Of a DNA stretch of 64,000 bases, positions 1 through 10,002 are shown piece after piece. The translations under genes were made by a program, and so were the position numbers. Position 1 is the first letter of the stretch. The number at the start of each line of letters is the position of its first letter. This DNA is from Bolinopsis microptera (taxonomy: Eukaryota; Ctenophora; Tentaculata; Lobata; Bolinopsidae): the NCBI RefSeq assembly GCF_026151205.1, contig NC_087084.1, positions 11,869,453 through 11,933,452 of the forward strand, written 5' to 3'. The notes under the pieces were generated by a model. The model worked only from the letters and a program-made list of their open reading frames with translations, was not told the origin of the DNA and did not search any database.

Positions 1-214
1 ATTCATAATCATGGATAGGGTGGACCCCTGCCAGTGTCTCTCTTTCCCAAACAAAATAAAATGATATTAATTTGAAAAACCGTCCGCAAATGCAAAATGA
101 TACCGAGAATGAAATTGGTCGCTCGCTTTTCCCATTCATTCACGACTTACGAATTGTAATAAGTTTCAATTAATTATATCAATCTGGTAATCTTGTTTTG
201 CTCTTATGAGTGGG

Positions 215-623
215 TCAATCATTTATTTTTAATTGTAGTTGACGAAATGAGAGTCTCCACTCAGTGTGTTAAAACATAATTCTTTGTCGACGTTTCGGCT
301 ACATGCCTTTGTCATAAACAGGACGTACTGAAAACTTACATAGCTGCAAAGATGTGGATTCTTTTAGCCATTATATTTTATGTTTCTTTTGGATAAATTT
401 GTGATTGTTGTTGTGTTTCAAGATGTTATTTTTTTGTTGTTATATTTCGTAGTATTAATAGATTATTTTAACATTGTATCTTTGCAGCTATGTAAGTTTT
501 CAGTACGTCCTGTTTATGACAAAGGCATGTAGCCGAAACGTCGACAAAGAATTATGTTTTAACACACTGAGTGGAGACTCTCATTTCGTCAACTACAATT
601 AAAAATAAAATTATATCAATCAT
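215..623. mobile_element. Short foldback/MITE-like element with ~130-bp inverted arms
   Basis: Positions 222-353 and 478-609 are near-perfect reverse complements separated by about 125 bp of AT-rich spacer. The 8-mer TCAATCAT occurs just outside both ends (215-222 and 616-623) and fits a target-site duplication. Each arm carries the block GACGTTTCGGC followed by a CCTTTGTCA-like stretch. On the opposite strand this reads GGC-loop-GCC-GAAAC-GTC, the arrangement of stem II plus the GAAA box of hammerhead ribozymes found in Penelope-like and other invertebrate retroelements. There is no coding capacity. It is a non-autonomous element; the family is not identified. Confidence 0.75.
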
Positions 624-1319
624 TCAATCACATATGCTGCAAAAATCTCTTTGGGTTGCTTTCGCGTCGCTACCTAGTAATAGTATTTCGGGATAAGGTT
701 GGTAGTTAGTGTCCAATTAGCTGATGTTTATTGAATCTTTATTGCGTAAAGTGCGCACGAACCAATTATGGTTATTAGTACTTTAGTATTACTATCAGTT
801 TGCCCGACGCGATGGATGACACTGGTTTTTACCTGATATTCCAAATTTTATAAATATTTTAATTAAGGCAAACTTTCCGGTAGATTTTCAGAATGCTTAA
901 ACAATTATCTAACTTAAACAAGACATCAAATTTTGAATAAAATATCTCCTTTATGCTGTAAAATTGACTTGAAATGTTGTTACTTTGTCAAAAATCAAGG
1001 TTCAAGAAGAACTGAGCACATAATTTTGATCAAATTGGATATTATATGTTCAGAATTTCTAATTTCTAATTTCTATGTTTCAAATGAATGAATAATTTAT
1101 CGTGTTTTAACGTTAGCTTGGGGAGGCTCAGGGTTTTCATCTCTTCAAAATAAAATTCTGCCCTGGGTTGCAGCAGTATGAAATAAATGATAAATTAGGA
1201 GTGGGAGTATAACCATACGTGTTAATTGCTTGTTATTGTTTTGTTTAATTAAGTTAAACAATTCATCGACAATTATTTCAGAATTTGTTCCATCCGCACA
1301 CTGATTTTGATAAATTTTG
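610..1319. other. Intergenic, no gene seen
   Basis: This is AT-rich sequence without a convincing ORF or splice-linked exons. The short minus-strand ORF at 1145-1333 has no recognisable domain. The last part (about 1320 onward) begins to resemble the palindromic repeat found at 61-62.4 kb. Confidence 0.5.
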
Positions 1320-1425
1320 TGGACGTGGCCCAATTACTATGCCAAATCGACATACTATATACCCAAAACTGACATTATAGGTTAAATTGTAGCTAGCGGT
1401 ATTTTGAACTCGTATAGGAATCTTT
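1320..1425. repeat. Left half of a decayed repeat copy, split by a retroelement
   Basis: The segment ending at 1425 has the stretch TTGTAGCTAGCGGT, followed after the insertion (2379 onward) by AAAAAATGGCTGAGTTATCAGCC. The same order without interruption is seen at about 61293-61370 inside the large palindrome. The two halves are therefore one old copy of that repeat, interrupted at 1425/2364. Confidence 0.65.
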
Positions 1426-2363
1426 TTTTTTTTTTTTTTTGTCGATGGGCGCTCACTCTACCTCCCCGGGTTTGCGGGGAGGCTACGTCCGCCTTGTGGC
1501 TAACGTCTCTTGGAGCTCCTTTGGTTGCGGAGGTGTACCGAAAGCTCGGCTGGGATGGCTGACTCGCTGAGCCGGCACGAACCAAATGGACATAACATTG
1601 CTGTTATGACCCGGTGGAACGGCGATACCCCTAAAAGTATCTGCCATATGTTCCGTCATCGGGGGACTTTCTGAGTCCATAGAAAGTCAACTGTCGAAAC
1701 AGCCTCCCGGAAAATTGGGTTTGATAATGCGAGAAACTACCACTTCCACTGTTATCTGGCTAACAGCTCCGCTAGGTGTTTCTCGATATTTACTGTGCTT
1801 GATGTTTGTTGTTTTGCCGTGATTTGTTTGGTCGCGCGCGCACCAGTTTGGTGATAAATTTGTGGCTTTCTTTACTATGTATGTCTTTGTCCGCGCGTTC
1901 CGTGTTTTCAGTAGACCCCTTTTGCCGTTCTCTCTGTTTATGTGACGAGCTATTGTACTGTTTTGGCATATTTGTGGGTTTTAAGTACCATTTGTCCATG
2001 GTTGGGTCGTTTTAATATTCTACTGTCCGTAGCGGAAAGGAGCTTGCCGGGCTCCTGTGTGAGTGAGGTGGAGTGGAGAGAGGCCAGGTATGTGCTGGTA
2101 TTTGATCTGATCCAGCCAGACGACGTTTAGCCTGCCGGACAATGAGGGGCAGTTACCATCCCTTACCAACGTGGAGGTCACTCTGAGGTTGCTAGTGGGT
2201 CCAGAAACAACAGGGGGGATGGAGTGAGTGATCCCTGCAGTTTGCTGGCTAGCCACCCCAGAGCGGGCGGGGTTGTGAAAGCCGTGCTCAGACTAGGCAC
2301 CCCACCCGTCGTCTCTTCTTGCAGTAGCAAGGCGTGTTAGTTGATGAGGACTAACACAAGGGA
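1426..2363 (-). mobile_element. Non-LTR retroelement insertion, internally deleted or non-autonomous, ~940 bp
   Basis: The insert is flanked by a 15-bp direct repeat, CGTATAGGAATCTTT, at 1411-1425 and 2364-2378. It begins with a run of T (to about 1440), which is a poly(A) tail when read on the minus strand. Its GC content is well above the surroundings. These are the marks of target-primed reverse transcription on the minus strand. Short minus-strand ORFs (2020-2256, 1790-1999, 1483-1680) lack reverse transcriptase or endonuclease motifs. The copy therefore looks like UTR-plus-ORF1 remnants or a non-autonomous derivative. The clade cannot be assigned. Confidence 0.85.
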
Positions 2364-2378
2364 CGTATAGGAATCTTT

Positions 2379-2550
2379 ATTAATAGGGAAAAAATGGCTG
2401 AGTTATCAGCCAAAAACTATGTGCCCATATTTGAGCGCACGCACCAAATTTGATAGATTTTGGCCCATATAAACTGGTTAAAGCCTAAAGTTTAACTTTA
2501 ACTTTAAGTAAATATTCAATATGAATTAGGATGCTTATAGTTATAGGCGA
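2379..2550. repeat. Right half of the interrupted repeat copy
   Basis: This segment continues the family of the 61-62.4 kb palindrome: it shares the blocks AAAAAATGGCTGAGTTAT, a CCATATTTG-like block, and a GATTTTGGCCCATA-like block with 61340-61430. Divergence is clear, so the copy is older than the retroelement that split it. Confidence 0.65.
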
Positions 2551-2960
2551 AAAATCCACCGAAAATGAACATCTTATTTCTGATCTCGCATTACGTGTTA
2601 AGGTTTCAAAAAAATTAACGGCCAATTTCCCAAATTTCCCTGGAAAAATTTAGAATCAGTATGCCACTCTACGTATGTGTTTTTCCAAAAAGAAAGGTTT
2701 GTGACAAAGGTACCGCATTAAATCGAATTTCAATACAAAGTTTCCACCCGGATCCATTTGATTCATGTTATACGGAAAGAATTCTATAATTACCATTTAT
2801 ATTCACGTTGTATCAAATTAAGTTAAACATAATACGTTGGAGAAGACATGGTATTGGTGCAGGATCGGTCTCATTTTGCTCTGATTAGCGGCTATATTCA
2901 TCCGAAAAGTTTGTCTGGTTCTGCAATTATTCCAGCCTAAATTTCATTAAGGCAAAAAAT
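2551..2960. other. Intergenic, no gene seen
   Basis: AT-rich sequence with no ORF, repeat array or RNA gene that can be supported. Confidence 0.4.
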
Positions 2961-3037
2961 GTGATTGATTAGCTCAGTTAGTCATAAGATTATAAGATTA
3001 TAAATCACGCGGCTTTGTATTCAAAACCAACGTACCG
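2961..3037 (+). ncRNA. tRNA-like sequence or tRNA-derived SINE head (candidate)
   Basis: TAGCTCAGTTAGT at 2969-2981 matches the RNA polymerase III A box (TRGCNNAGTNGG). About 35 bp downstream, GTATTCAAAACC resembles a decayed B box (GGTTCRANNCC). A clean cloverleaf with a paired acceptor stem is not obvious. A degenerate tRNA-derived SINE head or pseudo-tRNA is more likely than a working tRNA. Confidence 0.3.
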
Positions 3038-3393
3038 CTTATAAATTTTCTCTATAATCATTTCCAAATCATTTCTATCTTGTAGGGAATATTAATAGGT
3101 TAGTTGACTTTAAATTAACATTAAATGTCTTGTTATCGCCATCCATTTTTATCAATGTTCGTATTTTACGTAGGATTGCATGATACATACAATTTTAAAT
3201 AAGTTTCTACATGCGTTGATAAGCATATTGATATACCATCAATTCTTTTTTATGATTTATCTCAATGCCTATATTGATTCAATTGCAGCACGATTGGGAC
3301 GTACCACCAGTCGAGCTCGCAGCCCCAGTAAACAGAAAAATTAATCAATTTCTAGTGATTGGGATGAGAATTGTTTCATATGTGTCTTATGGA

Positions 3394-3512
3394 GGAGGAA
3401 GAGGAGGAGGAGGAGGAGGAGAAAGAGGAAGAGGAGGAGGACTGAGGAGGAAGAGGAGGACTGAGGAGGACTGAGAAGGACTAGGGAGGCCGAGGACTGA
3501 GGAGGAGTGGTG
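3394..3512. repeat. GGA/GAA-rich polypurine tract (short)
   Basis: An almost uninterrupted purine run built of GGA, GAA and GACTGA blocks. A unique segment of about 145 bp separates it from the larger tract downstream. Confidence 0.9.
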
Positions 3513-3654
3513 CCATCCTGTGCATGTGTGGTTTCACGTATTCGTGTTATGTTTCCATCACCGAATGGAAAATACACAGACTTTGTGCCAGGGGACATTG
3601 ATTCAAGAATATGAGTTCCGTAAGACATAGTTCTAAGTCTTAAATCCCTACTTC

Positions 3655-4170
3655 AAGAGGAGGAAGAGGAGGAGGAGGAGGAGGAGGAGAAAGAGGAGGA
3701 GGAGGACTGAGGGGAGGACTAAGGAGGAGGATGACTGATGAGGACTGAGAAGGAGGAGAAGGAGGAGGTGGAGGAAGAAGGAGGAGGAGGAGGGGGAGGA
3801 GGAGGAGGAGGGGGAGGAAGGGGAGGAGGAGGACTGCGGAAGACTGAAGAGGGAGGAGGAGGAGGAGGGGGAGGAGAAGGGGAGGAGGCTAGGAGGAGGA
3901 CTGCGGAAGACTGAGGAGGAGGTGGAGGAAGAGGGAGGAGGAGGAGGAGGGGGAGGAAGGGGAGGAGGAGGACTGCGGAAGACTGAGGAGGAGGAGGTGG
4001 AGGAAGGAGGGGGAGGAAGGGGAGGAGAAGGACTGCAGAAGACTGAGGAGGAGGAGGTGGAGGAAGGAGGAGGAGGAGGAAGAGGACTGAGGAGAAGGAC
4101 TGAGGAGGAGGACCCAGGAAGAGGAGGAAGAGGAGGTAGAGGAGGAAGAGGAGGTAGAGGAGGAGGACTG
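3655..4170. repeat. Long GGA-rich polypurine minisatellite
   Basis: About 515 bp are almost wholly purine on the plus strand, made of GGA/GAA triplets interrupted by an 18-30 bp motif carrying GACTGCGGAAGACTGAGG. Because stops are rare in such DNA, spurious Pro/Ser-rich (minus) and Gly/Glu-rich (plus) ORFs appear. Repeated GG runs with mirror symmetry make triplex or G-quadruplex structure possible. Confidence 0.9.
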
Positions 4171-5620
4171 ACACATAACTTATTGAAATCTTACATTCTA
4201 AAGAACAGGAGGACTTATGATATCTTTCCTTCAAAAAGGCCTTGATTGTGGATATCGAAGAAAAAATTAAGAGTAACACAGTCTTAATGTACAACCTCAA
4301 TACAACATATCATATTATCCGCAAAGCTATCCCCAAAACATTTCACGGAGCAACCCTTCCCGAAAAGAAGCTATGCATGAGCAGAGAAAGTCAAGAATGT
4401 GAGAGTACTTCTCACTGTTTTCATGTCATTCTATAATAAACTTTAGTATAATCTTACGTTAACACTGTATTAATATATAATGGTAGATATTACAATTTGT
4501 TGCAAATATAAATGTCATTAATTTTAATACCCGCCACTCCGTAGGCATTATCACTCAAATATTCAGTAAATTACGTGTACAATACGAAACCAAAACAACG
4601 CACACAGTATCAAATATAACGTGTTTACACAGTGACGTGAGAGTGCGTGTTAATAGCGGGGCCAGATTTACGTATCACCTCATATTCTTTATTTAGCCCT
4701 AATAAGGCGTAGGAAGCAGATAGAAACACCAGATTTGGACTAGATTGTCACTAACAACACACAGTATCAGTACAGCGTGCTAAATTAGTACCGTAAACTG
4801 GAATTGGCTCGTCCTTTAAACAATTGACTTACATCCTTAAGGTGTAAATTTTAGCAAATAATATAATTCGTAGTGGACACTTGTTGAGGTGGCTGTGAAT
4901 TGTTTTTAAAAACTTTTTATCATAGAACCGGCGATGCTATTATATCGGATTACTAGAATTAATTTTAATAGTTTTTCCATAAAAGTTCATAAAGGTAAAA
5001 ATTCTAAAATAAGGTCAATGGCATTTATAATACGGGACAATGGCTTAATCTCCGTGGTTTTTGTACTATTAATATCGAATTTAATTTTATTGGATTATAG
5101 GCAGAATTTATAACTTAGCAGGAAAAATTAACTTGTCGAGAGGTTACCAATACCTGTTTAAATAATTCACGTCCTGCACAGTAATTAATGGACACGTCGA
5201 ATTTACAACATCAGCGTTCATAAAGATGTGCATGTGATTTTCACGATTTGCAAAAGAAATAATGTTATTGTTGAAACATGGAAATGGTTGTAGCTGTTTA
5301 TCTAATCAACAGATTAACCCTTATTTGGGTATATTTTTTATTAAATTTGTACCGCTGGGGCAATTGGTACTTTATTGGTTGACCATTATTTGGTGCCTCT
5401 AAGATTGGTGCCTCTAAACGAAGAACGAAAAAACATATATAGTTTTGTTGCCATGTCTGGTTGATATACTTAATATATTTATAGTTAAGATTGTGGGTGG
5501 GGCATAACTACTGTTTACATCTTATCTCATTCCAAGGAATATAACTAGAAATATCAATGGAAGCTTAGAGAAACAAACAATATGCATTTATCGTGATGTA
5601 TTACCTTTGAAAATCTCTTT
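4171..5620. other. Intergenic region upstream of the LDLa-repeat gene
   Basis: A 64-codon plus-strand ORF (4242-4436) has no recognised domain. The rest is AT-rich non-coding DNA. It presumably holds the promoter of the downstream gene, but no clear TATA box or start element could be fixed. Confidence 0.4.
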
Positions 5621-5630
5621 GCAGGGTAGC
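5600..5630 (+). promoter_or_regulatory. 3' splice acceptor just upstream of the start codon
   Basis: A pyrimidine-rich stretch ending TCTCTTTGCAG lies at 5614-5624, nine bases before the ATG at 5634. It implies either an intron in the 5' UTR or a spliced-leader trans-splicing acceptor. The two cannot be told apart from sequence. Confidence 0.55.
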
Positions 5631-5633
5631 TCC

Positions 5634-8600
5634 ATGGTTTTAAAGGGAACGATGCTAGCGTGCATCATACTGCTATGCCTTCAAGGGGTTATTTTCGCAG
5701 GTTAGTAGAAGGCTTTGTATATATTTATACTAAGATTTTTATGTGATCTATATCCTATTTTATTTTCATTTCAAAATCAGTTAGCCAGATAACAGCTGTA
5801 TCGATCAATTCGAAATATTTAGACATTGATCTTAGAAATTTATTTTCAGTCCCAAATCTTTGTTTATAGTTTGGAGTTCAGGGGTTTTATAATTTTTGCA
5901 AATCGTAATAGAATTTTCGACATTGATTGCCGATATCTCTAACACCTGCTAACAAGTTTTTCTTTACAGATTGCCCAGCTGGAAGCTTCATGTCAGCTAG
6001 GGGCTGTAAGAAATGTGGACTGGACCAGTACAGTGCTGCAGGAGCTACATCCTGCACCCCCTGTCCTAAAGGAATGTTATCAAAGAAGGGATCTGATTCT
6101 GTGAACGATTGTTATCATGGTGGGTGCATTGAGATTTTACTGGCCAACATTTTTACTCAATTTCGTGATATGTTACAAGTTTCATGACAAACATGGCATT
6201 ATGCTTTATTTCTAGGTTTATGTTTGGGAGCATTTTGAAACAACACCATTTTAGCATCTAATCTGAAATTATTTAAATTATTTGTGCTATTTCAATTATT
6301 TATTTTATTTCAGAGAAAGATGCTACTGGCGATGAAGTGTTTTATTCAGTAGATCCCGTTACTGAAATAGAGTACTTTACTAAAAAGGGTGAGCTTGTGA
6401 TAATTCTATTTATAGAAAAGGTTTAAATGAGCAATTATTAAGCCAGATGTACGATTCGCAAATATATGAAACTTTTGATAACGTATGATTTTTGGTTTCT
6501 TACTTTTATTTGATTTCCAAATAACACGAACGTACTAAAACCTAGTTTGAATCTGGAGAGTCGTTGTAAACATATTACGAATTTCAGGTGCGATTGAAGA
6601 GGGTAAGTTTTTATTTATTTATTTATGTAAATTTATTTAATTATGTAAATGAAGGTAAATTTGTATGTAAATTCTTGGAATAAAAACATTAATATTAATC
6701 TTTATGTCATAATAAACTACTACCAGCAATCTGCGATAAGACACATTTCTGCTAAAAATATAAAATGTGAAAATGTTTTACAAGAATTTCTAATATAATT
6801 ATTTTACAGAGGGTCCAACCGAAATCATTAACAAAGGTTTGAAATATTTTCCTTTTGTTTCTTTTTCTTATTTTATTTTCTGCTGCACAATGTCATGTCT
6901 AATTATAGAAAATGAAATATTACAATATCGTTTTATTTTATTCGGCAAATATATTATATAATCACAATCTATAAAAAAGTCATTGCAGTTCATACAAATT
7001 ATTTGGATTTTGTTTTCTTTCAACGTATTAGTGTAAGAGACCCTACAAAGTCTCGAAAATAAACTAGTCACTGCGTATAATAATATAACGATCAGCGATT
7101 CGATTCAAAAGTGAATAATTTTCAAATAACCACAATGTCAGGGTACGTATGTCCGGAGGGACAAACAAAGTGTGGTGATATTGACGAATGTGTTCCCAAC
7201 CGTGGTCTTTGTAATGGAGGTGCTGCGTGTTCAAATGGCTTTGATGAATCAGCAGAGTTTTGCACAAGTATGCAGAGTTATTCCTCAATATAGTTTTATG
7301 AGGCGGTATCATGTGTTGAGTGGTTATGATTTATTCATTCGATAGAAAAAGTTGGGAAATTGTTTCGATGATGGAAAGTAGTTGGGTGATTCGGATTAAT
7401 ATTCTGTTGCAAAAAACTGGACAAAATTTACCTTTATAAGTATAGCTCTAAGTCTTACAATTATACAATACAAAAGTACTATAAAGTAACTTAAACCCCA
7501 ACCAGGTTTTGAATGCCCCGTTAAACAGGAAAAGTGTGCGGACGGAATCCAGTGTTTTCCTTCATCTGGAAAATGTGATAAATTTAAAATTCCTCACTGT
7601 AACGATAAGTCCGACGACGTGGGCTGCACTTGTAAAGAAGGCGAAATGGAGTGTGCTGACGGAAATGGATGTGCCTCCTTACAGAGAAAGTGCGATGGTA
7701 GCACGCAATGTGCTGACGGATCCGATGAGAGCCGCGACATTTGCTATGGTTAGCACTTAGTATAATAGATATTTGACATAATATTGAACATAAGATTTAA
7801 CCAAGTGAAAAAGTACTTTTCCATAATGAGCATAGTTATATTAAGAATATTTTTAATTTGCAAAATTTACGCTCCGCAATCAAACGGCAGATTTTATAGG
7901 TTTAAGTTAGTTCAGCACTGCTTTTCTCCAATATAACATAAATATAACATATTTATTATGTTCAAACTAGTTAGGGGATCGGGTAAATGCGGGATCGGCA
8001 CGAGAAAGTGCGCCACTGGTAACCAGTGTGTCGCTAAAGGGAGAATGTGTGACGGTAGTACCCAATGTATCGACGGATCGGATGAAGCTCTGGTTTTCTG
8101 TATAAGTAAGTGTAGTCATTATTTAACTTAATTAGCTTATTTACTTAAGTTAGTTACAATTTAACTCAATAACTCAATAAGCTGATTAACTTTTCTCAGT
8201 TATTATTTAGCTTAATTAACTAATAAGCTTATATTAGTTATTACTTAAGTTTGATTAATAAGAGAAATCTGAGTAAATTTTAGTTTATCAAAGTCTTTTC
8301 CACTTAACATTTAACTAGTCAACAGATTACTGTATATTGTATAACTATAATTAATGTACTGTACATAATTTTACTAAATCTAATTTTTGAAACCAGCCTA
8401 CGAGTGTCCGGATTACCAAATAAAGTGTGATGGTAGTAAATGTCTGTCCCGATGGAATCTGTGTGACTCGGAGCCAGACTGTAAGGACGGGTCGGACGAA
8501 GATCCTGCCTGGTGTGCTGGTAAGCGGACTATTTTAACAATATTAAGCTATATAAATTGAGAATTATGTATTATAAATAATGAATAATAAATAATGAATA

Positions 8601-9636
8601 ATCACTTTACCAGCCTACGAGTGTCCGGCAGCCAAAAAGAAGTGTGCGGACGGTATGCAATGTGTTCCTAAGAAACTCTTCTGTGATGGTAAAGCAGATT
8701 GCACCGACGGGTCAGATGAGTCTGAGGAAGAATGCGCAGGTTCGTTGAATAATTATTGAAATTTGAAATATTTGAAGTATGGAAATATTAAGATTTTATT
8801 TACAAATTGCAACAATGAGAAAAAACGAGTTTAAGTTAGTTTATCTGATTTTAATTGCATTTTTAATCCAGAGGAAAAAGGAGAAGGAAAATCAATTATC
8901 GAAGTCCGAAAAGGAAAAGGAAAACAAACGATTGGTAAGTAGCACATTAATCATGAGCATATTAAGTTCAAGTCAGAGTGTATTACGACTATTAAGAACA
9001 TTTAACATTGTAAATAAGGTAGTATTTTTTACCCAGTATTTTATTTTTATCAACCACTAATTTCACTATGGCCTTCTTGTAAATACATTAATGAACTCCA
9101 ACGTTGTTTTAACTTTTGAACAACATTTCCCTTCATTCTCTTTGACAGATATAGGAACTTAATACTTAATTAAAGAAAAGTTAAGATAATATCAATTTTT
9201 AGAAAAGGGTGAAAGAATTATAGAAGTGCCGGATGAAACAAGCCGAAGGGGGCCACCAGAGCCAGAAGACCCAGAGCCAGTAGACCCAGAGCCAGTAGAC
9301 CCAGAGCCAGTAGACCCAGAGCCAGTAGACCCTGAGCCAGTAGACCCTGAGCCAGTAGACTGCCCTGCTGAATGTACTCCAAGAGAGTGCCCCGGTATCA
9401 ACCCTCACAACCCATCCTGCTGGGAGGCACTAGAGGAAACCAGGTTCAGGGGTTCTGTTAGTATCGGTAACATTAAGGGAGGCATAAACGTAGCCAAGGC
9501 AGCATGTTACGCCAGCGGCACATGCGAAGCTATTACTTGTTCTCAAAGAAGAGGTGTAGTTTCATGTGAGCTGTTGCTTACTAAAGGTATAGAAAAGATG
9601 GGCAAAGATATGATATCATTTGTTTACGCTTGTTAA
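5634..9636 (+). CDS. Secreted multi-LDLa-repeat protein with GCC2/GCC3-like domain, 12 exons, 527 aa
   Basis: Exons read from splice signals: 5634-5700, 5970-6119, 6314-6388, 6588-6602 (15-nt microexon), 6810-6836, 7142-7267, 7506-7748, 7971-8105, 8397-8519, 8614-8739, 8872-8934 and 9203-9636. They sum to 1,584 nt and give one open frame of 527 codons plus TAA. Every intron is phase 1, typical of shuffled extracellular modules. Residues 1-22 form a signal peptide (hydrophobic core [14 protein letters not shown]). Residues 24-70 are a Cys-rich GCC2/GCC3 or ephrin-receptor-like module (CPAGSF, CKKC, CTPCPKG). Six LDLa repeats lie at about 114-360, one per exon except exon 7, which has two. The last ones carry the calcium-binding DGSDE pattern. 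Residues 402-436 are seven [10 protein letters not shown] repeats, then a unique Cys-rich tail to 527. No membrane span is seen, so secretion is inferred. Partner and function are unknown. The exon 8 acceptor (TAG at 7968-7970) was chosen by frame. Confidence 0.88.
9256..9360 (+). repeat. 15-bp coding minisatellite (PEPVD)n
   Basis: Seven in-frame 15-bp units encode PEPED then six PEPVD, inside the last exon of the LDLa gene. The third-base variants (CCA/CCT) group at the 3' end, which suggests stepwise expansion. The acidic, proline-rich stretch likely forms an extended linker. Confidence 0.95.
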
Positions 9637-9656
9637 ACATTGCCAGAAGTTGGTTA

Positions 9657-9662
9657 AATAAA
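9657..9662 (+). terminator. Polyadenylation signal of the LDLa-repeat gene
   Basis: AATAAA lies 21 bp after the TAA stop codon at 9634-9636. Confidence 0.8.
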
Positions 9663-9828
9663 GAACAATTAAATTAGAAGACGGTAGTTTCAAAATAGTG
9701 TTTATTTCTTTTTTTGTTGTTGATATTATTGTAAAGCATTCAACACTTTTAGATTAAAATTATGATAAATTCCTGTAGTTTCATTTTTGAAAAAGACAAA
9801 TTGAACGACAATCGTTGAATAAACATTT

Positions 9829-9834
9829 TTTATT
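9829..9834 (-). terminator. Candidate polyadenylation signal for the ABCA-like transcript
   Basis: TTTATT on the plus strand is AATAAA on the minus strand, about 170 bp beyond the proposed stop of the ABCA-like gene. It would leave the two convergent genes with 3' ends about 150 bp apart. Confidence 0.45.
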
Positions 9835-10002
9835 GATACTATGAAAATGAAAGATCTGAGTGCAAATTCAAGTTTAACTTCTTTACAATACGCCGACTCC
9901 CCTACAATAAACTGTCTCCATCTACAGGTCTCCAGTACGGAGAGTTTAAGTTGCAATTGCATGATAAGATAATAAACGGGATGATACAAATTTGATTGAG
10001 AG

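Noticed and set aside
3719-4300. Pro/Ser-rich and Gly/Glu-rich ORFs across the GGA tract
   Set aside because: Low-complexity readings of a polypurine repeat, without start context, splice sites or homology.
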